Positions 14,940 through 29,030 of a DNA stretch of 64,000 nucleotides are shown piece after piece. The notes under the pieces were generated by a model. It was not told where the DNA came from and ran no database searches. It worked only from the letters and a program-made list of their open reading frames with translations. Made by a program: the position numbers and the translations under genes. Source of the stretch: Glandiceps talaboti (Eukaryota > Hemichordata > Enteropneusta > Spengelidae); contig NC_135562.1 in NCBI RefSeq assembly GCF_964340395.1, forward strand, positions 13,650,543 to 13,714,542, in the 5' to 3' direction. Position 1 is the stretch's first letter, and every line of letters begins with the position of its first letter.

Positions 14940-16340
14940 AATCGTCTGAGAAAAGAGTTGCGGAATCCCAGGTGGATGAAGGTTCACAACAAATCCCATC
15001 CGAGTTGAATTCAGGTTTAGACTTTGTAATATAGATTAAACTGTCAGTGAGGCCGTTCCAGACGTGGACTGTAATGTGGATTAAAGTTTTACCAGTGGAG
15101 TATGTACTTAAAACTGAATCGATGATTGCATGCCTTGGCATTGACAGACCAGTACAGGTTGCTCGTTTAATAACATGTTTGATGAATCATTACCTTCAGG
15201 TCTGATGGGCACAAACTTGTGTGCATCTTGTAGATCACAATTGTAGCTGCAGCCTGGCGTCTATGATGTAATGAGGGGATGTTATGTGGTGGTTGAAGCA
15301 TTCATCCAACACAATGAAGCTTTTTCTATGACGCTACGAGCCTGGGCCTTGTAGACGGTAGTTATTCCTTTGGCATTCAGTTTGTTTGCGACCTTCCTTA
15401 AGGGTCCAAGCTTCTGTCCAGCTCTGGCTGTGATATTTGAAATGTGCTAAGTCTAGGTGAGTTTCCTATCAAGAGTAATGCCTAAGATTTCGTTCTTCTG
15501 TATCAGTTTAGTGTTTCTGTAGAATATGTCTGACCTAGTTGGTTTCCTCTTTCTTGAGATGGTAAGACCTTCGCACTTAGAAGGCTCAAAGGTAAATTTC
15601 TATTTGTGAGTGTTCTCACATTCGTCTCCCAGGTAATCAATGAAGAGACAGAGAACAACAGCAGGCCCAGGTTTGATCCTTGAGGTATGGAGTCATTGAT
15701 GAATGTAGTACTTGAAGACTGGCCAGATAAAACTATTCCATGGACTGGTTGGCTAGGTAGCACTCGTTACAGGTCAGCACCTTGCCAGAAACTCACGTGC
15801 CTTGAGCTTGGAGCAAAGACCATTGTGCCACACATTGTCGAATGCACTTTTAATGTCCAAGGCAATACGATGTACTTCATAGCATTGGACCATCTGTCTA
15901 GAGCATTGGACCATTGCTGAGAAAGGATGGTAAGGAAGTAAGCTGTGCTATGATGAGTTCTGAATCAGATTTGCCTGTCCGTTCTCAGGTTGTTTTGCAA
16001 CAGGTACTTCTGAAGCTGCTTATGTACCACTGCCTCCATAACATTACTGATGTTGCTAAGGAGTTAGATTGGGCGGTACATGGATGGGTTAGACTTTGAA
16101 TCCCGCTTGTGTACTGGGATGACTGGGGCACACTTCCACTGGTTTGGTCAAACTCCATGGTCATAACATAGCTTATAAACAGGAAGCTGAAAGGTCTTTC
16201 TAGTTTTGCACTACACTCTTTAAGGATTCTGGTGTGGGATCACATCTGGTCCCGTAGCCTTGTCTGGTTTAAATTTTGTCAATAGCCTCTTGATGTCCTT
16301 GGCCTTGAAGGCTATCTTCAAGTTGTCCTTTATGTTGGTG
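14940..16340 (-). mobile_element. Broken LINE reverse transcriptase (5'-truncated)
   Basis: Minus-strand translation shows the ordered blocks of a non-LTR reverse transcriptase with frameshifts and stops between them. They are 'FKPDKATGPD' (about 16.26 kb), 'APVIPVHKRDSKSNP' (about 16.1 kb), 'LDIKSAFDNVWH' (about 15.85 kb), 'FINDSIPQGSNLG' (about 15.68 kb) and 'EILGITLD' (about 15.48 kb). A C-terminal 'VHVWNGLTDSLIY' lies at about 15.05 kb. The segment that should carry the catalytic Y/F-x-D-D motif is deleted between the PQG block and 'FTFEPSKCEGL'. No endonuclease domain is seen upstream. The style is jockey/CR1-like. It is a dead copy. Confidence 0.85.
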
Positions 16341-16591
16341 GTCCTGTAATTTCTAGAATAGGTTCATCGGCATCTCAAGTTGACATTGCTTTGCAAAAGT
16401 CTTGCCTATTTTTTCAGTCCTCTCCTTTGTTGTAGTGTAGACATGGTTTGGACCTCCCTAGTTGGTTCAGTGACAACATATTTCAGTCCAAGGAAGTCTA
16501 ATGTGCGTAGGTCAGTTGCATTTGTTGTGCGACTGCAAAGCCATCATTGTGGTGAACATTGAAGTAGTATCACAGACTGAGCGCTAAACAC

Positions 16592-16832
16592 TGTAAGTTT
16601 GATGAGGTATATGAGTTTTTAAAATGTTTATTTGTATCGTGTACTAATTCAATATATTTTCTTGTATTCCTTGCTCATAATCCCAGTCTGTCGATCTATA
16701 TCCATTAAAATACCCAATTTAATACATTTACATCGAAATGTTCCGAGAATTGTATGTAGATTGAGGGTCATACAAATAGGTAGTTAGAAAAAAATATTTG
16801 CTCTAATTCTACTACATGGTGTCAGAAATCGG
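16592..16832 (+). mobile_element. Possible LTR end and tRNA-Leu primer-binding site
   Basis: At 16817 the sequence 'TGGTGTCAGAAATCGG' follows a 'CA' end. TGGTGTCA is complementary to the 3' end of animal tRNA-Leu (…TGACACCA), a known primer-binding site of LTR retroelements, which lies directly after the 5' LTR. The LTR start at a 'TGT' near 16592 is a guess. No gag/pol or second LTR was found, so this would be a solo or decayed copy. Confidence 0.3.
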
Positions 16833-17274
16833 TTGATATCTTTGGTAGGCATGATCCGATTGGAACAAAGGCACGACTTACTAGAAATTTATTAAATTTG
16901 GAACTAGGAAATGACGGAAGGTAACATTTTTTTACTGAATAAAACGCCAGGTTGAAAGTTCATTTTGCCGTACGGTAATGTAATAGTAATGGTGTTCTGT
17001 TGCAAACCTTGTCTCTTATATCGCGGTGAGTGAACTTGCGCGATCACAGAAACAAGTGTATTTTTACCCCTTTCATATATAGTTGGCTAAATACGACAAT
17101 ATTATCGATATTATCGACATTATATTGTATTCTGATAGAAACATTCTGATACGTATCGCGGGAAACAAATGCCCGTGTCTTTAACCCCTTCATATGTTGG
17201 TTATCCTAGTGGATTCAAATGAGACTAGTAACTTTTACATGTGTCTACTGAATCACCCTTTCACATTCACTCAG

Positions 17275-17330
17275 TGCATACATACATACATACATACATA
17301 CATACATACATACATACATACATACATACA
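17275..17330. repeat. (CATA)n microsatellite
   Basis: About fourteen CATA units. Confidence 0.95.
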
Positions 17331-17435
17331 TCTAGATCAGTCAGTGTCAACGTTTGCTGCTCACGCTAGCGCTACGGTCTGCCTATTGGACTCACCTGAT
17401 GCGGTCAGCAAATACCGTTGCTTTAAGAGAATGGC

Positions 17436-17443
17436 CCTATAAA
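17436..17443 (+). promoter_or_regulatory. Candidate TATA box
   Basis: 'CTATAAATAGG' matches the metazoan TATA consensus. It lies about 200 bases upstream of a 98-codon ORF (17,643-17,939). No Inr or transcript evidence is available, and it could equally belong to a retroelement. Confidence 0.3.
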
Positions 17444-17642
17444 TAGGCCTATGTAGTCACATTCACATTCGTTCACAGTGACAAGTCAGGTAAAAATCAG
17501 AGTGTAAGTATAATTAGTCGCCGATCAGCGTTAGATACGCAGTACGGTGAATATGCTTGCACTTCAAAACATACGGTTCGTCGTTATGTCATTACAGTGA
17601 ATATTTATTACTAATCGAAAATAACTGTTCGTCCATCGTAAG

Positions 17643-17939
17643 ATGCCAGCTTTCGTTATTTCACAGTGTTCCGGAACGGAAGAAGTAACAACTCTGGTGT
17701 GCGAGAATGAGGCTAGCAATACCACAATGTGTCTCCAGTATGCAAAGAGGGTTTACTTTTTGATAGCCTACCCTGTAGGACAATGTCGGAGGTCACTGTC
17801 CTACAGAAAATCGGACATGTTATTGTACAGGGTTATACACTTTAATGGAGGCTCTGGACATCAACATTTTTATCAACTGTCACCAACGGTGACTTTGCAA
17901 AGTACGCACGTAGACAAAGATAAAACACTATATTTATAA
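17643..17939 (+). CDS. Unrecognised 98-codon ORF downstream of a TATA-like box
   Basis: This open frame is not microsatellite-derived and starts about 200 bases after a good TATA-like motif. The predicted protein has four scattered Cys and a hydrophobic stretch (residues about 37-44, 'VYFLIAYP'). There is no clear N-terminal signal peptide and no family I recognise. It could be chance in intergenic DNA, or a retroelement leader. Confidence 0.15.
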   Translation: MPAFVISQCSGTEEVTTLVCENEASNTTMCLQYAKRVYFLIAYPVGQCRRSLSYRKSDMLLYRVIHFNGGSGHQHFYQLSPTVTLQSTHVDKDKTLYL

Positions 17940-18015
17940 CTGTGACTAAACACAATTGTGTGTAACTCTTAACTCTTCGATTGTCCCATGTCACGGTAAA
18001 AACCAGTCACCGAGT

Positions 18016-23253
<5,238 letters not shown>

Positions 23254-23260
23254 GTATTGC

Positions 23261-23369
23261 ATGGCTGGACTTTTTGGGGTATCTCAACACACAAGAAAAA
23301 TGTCAGGAAAGACGTTAATTGATGATTTTTCAACCCTTAAGGCAGAGTTGGCTCACGAACTTACAAAAG
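23261..23369 (+). CDS. Exon 1: N terminus and DED1 helix 1
   Basis: Encodes 36 residues ending 'LKAELAHELTK', the first DED helix. The donor is G|GTAAGC, phase 1. Met at 23261 is chosen because 'tattctgcag' at 23244-23253 looks like an acceptor. A second Met in frame at 23300 is an alternative start. Confidence 0.65.
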
Positions 23370-26300
23370 GTAAGCTTCAGTCAAACTGTCGTTTTACATT
23401 GAACAACCTTAATGTTGTAAATGTACATACTCAACTTTATATATAGGGCCCATAACAATCTGAAATGCATATTCCCACGCACAAGTAGAACATGACAAGA
23501 AAGACAGGATTTTTTTTAGAATTCCTCGTAATTTCGTCATACGTTTGAATGTTTTTTCTTATTATAGGTGACCTTGATATGATGAAATCGATAAGCAGGT
23601 CAAAAGTAGGTGCAAGGAGAGCGAGTGAGTGCCAATCTCCTATTGCTCTGATAGACGCTTTAGAAGACTCTGGATATTTTTCGGCTGATCTCACAGACTA
23701 CATGATTGATTTGTTAAACAAGTCAGGTCGGGGTGATCTTGCTCTGAAGATTCAAAACTCACCAAAGGAGGCAATTTCTTGTAAGTCCTTTCTTTTCATT
23801 CTACCTTGGAATGTCTCGGCAGTCTTATATGAGAGGTTTTCAGTTCACGTGTAAACGTTCCTGTCACATATTTGTTGACTAGGAAGAGATGGTGTGATTG
23901 GAGATTTCTTGTAATAGTTTCTGGACACTAAATACAATGTGCATGTGCACATCTAATATATGACATTGATGTTCACATAGAAGGTATACTCGTCTGTGGT
24001 TATGTTTTGACAGTGAAAGACCTGCAGTATATATGACGACCACGACGCAGTGCAAAGTATATTAATAAGGTATGCTTTCTCCGGTACCACTAGCACTAAT
24101 GGAAACCTTGGACACATTGTTTTAACTTTTGCTTAGATGCTGATCACATGCTGGAAGCAGACGGTGACGGCGGTCAGGACTATCGGGCGGCAGAAGCTTG
24201 TAGGGGAAGGGTAAAAGAAAGATCAATTATTAATCCACTTGACAGGACTAGTGACAATGAAAATGATGAGACAAATGACTCATCAGATGATTCGCTTGGT
24301 AAGCTTCTTGATATTTAGTATGCCTTATCACTTGCCATGGAAAAAAAGCATTATCATCGTGACCATCATCTCAAAGTGTATGAAAGGGGTCATCATATTA
24401 TTTAATATGTCTATGAATGTTCTCAATCATCTAGGTATGAAGTTGTCATCTGTCATCAGATCACCAGTCGGCCTGAAGAAGCGTCCGGGATAGGACGTGA
24501 AACTTTAGCCATTCAAAACAACAGCTAGTCCAGCAGGATATAGATAATAATTATGTTAAATTCCATATTATGTAATGCAATATAAAATGTCATTGATATG
24601 TGCATCATAGTATAGTGAACTAAACATGCCGTTGCGTGGATGTACTCAATACCCAACTTTCAACCAGCTAGATTTAGTGTGCTTGTTAAGAAATAGAGAT
24701 ATTTGTTAACGAAAATTCACAACATCGTAATTGGTGAGGAATAATTTAGCACTTTGTTGATCTTATTTTTAAAATAGAATTTTCTGTTTTATTCAGATTC
24801 AAAAGGCGTCATATACGACTACACATTTATTGCTCTGTTGGTGAGTTTGACAAGAAATATCTCGCCTGGTAAGACTTCCTTATGATCACGTATTAGTATT
24901 TATCCCGTCATTTGTCGTTAAATAAAGAGAGCTCATAACGTGTAAACGACAAATGATTGTGTCACAGATGACATATGCATAATTTCAGTAAATTCAATAT
25001 TTTAACAACATCGCATGTCCTAGTTTGACTGAAAGGTCAACAGACTGTCTTAAGCATGTCGGATTCAGACCACAAGATTCAAAGCGTACTCGAGTACATG
25101 AGACGACAGTCTGCATTTCATAAATAACTAGGATTACTTTTAGGGCATGTTAACGCTCCTGCAGACTTTTGCACTTGGCCATTGGTCATGCGTTATGTAA
25201 ATTTAGACTTTAAGGACGTCACAATAAAAAACACTTGGGACTAGCAGCAGGGGGCACTTGGCTTCTGGGGAAGTCAATGAACGAGGCACTTTCTAGGTGC
25301 TTGCCTTGATTTCCAGTGTAGACCTTTAAACACAAGCTGTGTGTAGTCTGAGCTAATTCCCTTTAAAGTGGTGATCCCGAAACATACAGAAGTTGAGTCG
25401 GACGTAAAATGTGAGAGTGTTTCGAGTGTAGTCACTTGGTCTGTCAGCTGTGTGCGAAGACGAAAAGTAACAATAGTACTGTTTACTCGGGATATCGCAA
25501 GTATGTACGTTTGCTGTTATTTGAAATTAGAAGAGACTACTTATAAATAAAAAACAAAGAATAAAAACCCACTCTCTTTAGTGCAGTGACCTGTAGTCCT
25601 GATCGATGTTTCTGCATATCCAGGATTAGCTGTCGCTCGGTCTGTCATAATACACATTAGTTTTACATATGGAGTATATTCACATTATATGAATGTTTTA
25701 ATTTGATGTGTCAGTGGACGATTTTAGCTTTTCTTATATTTAACTATTTAGTTAAATATATTTGGTATGTTCTAATAAAATCTTCAACTTTGAATATAGA
25801 TCTCCTGGAACGTCTGAAGAGAGCATGTGTTCTTATAGTACCATCGATAGCAAAATATCTGAAACCATTTAAAGAAGCGAAACATTTCTTTTTATTCCTT
25901 TATATGGATGGGTGGATACAAGAGGACAACGTGTATCTACTTCACCAAGCCTTACTGACCACCAAGGAGACAAAATCTGCAAAGACACTTGTAAAGATAT
26001 ACGGAAAAAGTAACATAATGTTATTTCACTAATTTTTGTTAAACTATAGGTAAAGGTAAAATAAAACAACGTGTACTGACTAATAACAATACTATAGTAA
26101 TAATGTCGGTATTTATCTATGATACATTAGTACAAAAAAGGTTAAATTTAAAGTGGCCATATGGATGAGGATTGAATATGTATTTTGGATTTTTTAATTT
26201 ACACAACAATTTTATCATGGTTTCCTGTTTTAAAAAATCAATGTGAAACAACTTATGCCAAGTCCCTGTTGGTAAAACAATAAATTGCAAAATATTAATA

Positions 26301-28938
26301 AGTTGAAAATTATTTGTTATTGTACAGTACATACAATAACACACTTGTTACACATATTTTAGCTTTTTGCAATGTGTCGAGTTACCAATACAGACTTGCC
26401 CTTTGTTGTTTCGCAACCAGGAAGCCATGATAAATTTGTTTTATATCTTAAAAATCAAAAAGTAATACCAAATCCTCATTCATATGGCTATTTTAATACA
26501 GGCTTCATTTGTTCTCAAGTATAAGAGAAAGAATTTTGTACGACAACACATAGCATGGTGTTTGATCGTCATTATGGCGGGTTATTGTGTTTTGAAATTC
26601 CGTTTGAAACGTGATACTTAATCGCACGTTTATAACCGTTTTTGTACTTATTTATATGCAAATCTTATTTCTTAATATATGTTGTCACAATTATCTACGA
26701 TTTTCAAGATGTCACACATTCGGCTCAACATCTGGCTATATGGTTAGTCGTTGATATTTTCTTTGTGTTTGAGATTATAGAGGTAGTATTATTATTCAAT
26801 ACGATTATCATATGATATTGCAATTGTATATTTCAGAGAAGGGGGCAGAAGAAGCCTTACGGGGTAAGGGGAGACTGTCGTATTACTTAGTCGAAGAAAT
26901 GTGCGATTTTTTCGATATGGTTTGTGGTATAATGCCCAAAATACCATCGGGTAAGATTATTACTGCACGTTTTTTTAACATGGTTTAGTCACAAGCTGTC
27001 AAGGAATATATACACATTCGCATGCATTAAATTCAAATCATACTTATTATCTGGTAATAGTTGTTCATAATGAGACGACGGTGACATTGACATCTAACAT
27101 AAGCAGGTCATACGTCCACCTAGAAGTCACCTGTAACTCTCACTCTCACCCTGAAGACCTATAACTATATCAAGGATCGGTGATCAGGACCGATTGACAG
27201 CTGTACGTTGAATGTTGTGTCCTTAATAACAGAAATTAATTATTTAAACAATAATGTACGCCCTCCCAGCCCATAATGGAAGAAAGCAAACTTTGAACGA
27301 CATAATGGGCGAGGCGACGTATATATTATAGCATTACCAATTCAAGTGAATTTTGTGACGTCATCGCTGTACATTATTACTGATAATGTACTCCGTTATT
27401 GGGCATCGCGGCCCCGGAACGAGCATAACAATACAAGTTTATGTCCGTAAGGCAATGAAGGTGTGGGTATTTAAGAACAAGGAAATTATGGGGTAAACAC
27501 TATAAGAATTTTTTTTTAAAAATTGAAATTAAAATGAAACAAATTTGTGTTCGCAGCTGTTCATTGAAGTGTATATGTGTGTAGCTTCCGGGCCGAACAT
27601 GGCAGACAATGTTCAGCGCTGTGTATAGTATACGTTGTTTTGCGTTTCCCGGTCTACAAATTCACTGGAATTGGCAAAACTATAAAATAATAACAATAAT
27701 GTACTCGAGCAAACTTTTCACTCCATAATGGGCTCGGCTGTCGCCTCGCCCATTATGTTGTTCAGAGTTTGCTTTCGTCCATTATGGGCTGGGAGGGCGT
27801 ACATTATTGTTTAAACATATTTATAACTAGGTACAACTTCTTAGTGAAAGCCGACTCGTTAGAGTGACTGGGAAGGCTTGGGATGTAGGCTGTTCCGTGA
27901 ATAACGTAATGTCCTGAGAGGCTGCAATTGAACGTATGCGTTTTGGATGTTATTTTAAAATGTTCGTCCCTATTCTAATATATACTCACTTCAGGATGCA
28001 ATACTTCCTATTCTCATCCTTATCCACGGTTCTTAATTAATAGATGGATATTACTCCTTGAAGAGATTGATATTCGAGGGAAAGAATACTTCAAGAAGTG
28101 TAATGCAAAAACTCAAAACCCCTGGTGACATATTTTTACACTTATATGCACAAGACGAAATCTCATGTGTCGACACACAGCTCCTCGAGGAACTTCTTAT
28201 TCAAGTTGGTTGTCACCATTTAGTGACAGAAGTTTGCAAATCACCAAAATCCCTCCACAAAATAGGTAGGAGATAGCGATTTCAGATTGTCGTGAGGTAG
28301 CGTACGAAAACACCATTTGTGTTATGCATTTTCGCTGCTAATCTATGTTTTCCTCCTTCTAGAGGGGTGTTTCTTTTTTAATTAATTCATTATTTAATTA
28401 ATGTAATTATTTATTCATATCGAGCATGCTTATTTGCTTATTTATTTTTAATTTCTCTTTCGATTCTTGCGGATGACAAATAAATATTATATTGTTGTTT
28501 TCCAAATTTGATACGGACTTATCTTCTAATTGCTATAATGTTAATATGGGTATGTTATAGCACAAGATTATACAGTTGCAGTCCGAGGATAAGCTCCCAA
28601 CATATTGCAGCTTGTATCAGAGATTTGCATGCTACTAAGGGAATTGAGAGCTGTGATCGAAAGGCTATCCAATTTTGCAATCGACTCTTGGAAAGGAATC
28701 AAAAGGCAAGTAAGATTACTACTGTACAGTACAATAATGGTTTCATGGTTAAAAGAACGTGTCACCAGCGGCATTGAAACAACTGTAAGATTGAAATGAT
28801 TTCTCTTAAAAGTTTCTGTTTGCACCATGATGGTATTAACTGAATGATAATTGCTAGTGTCCAATTTCACCAGCTATCACGTGACTTCTCTCTCCCTCTC
28901 GCTCTCTCTCGCTCCCCCCCTCTCTCTCTCTCTCTCTG

Positions 28939-29030
<92 letters not shown>

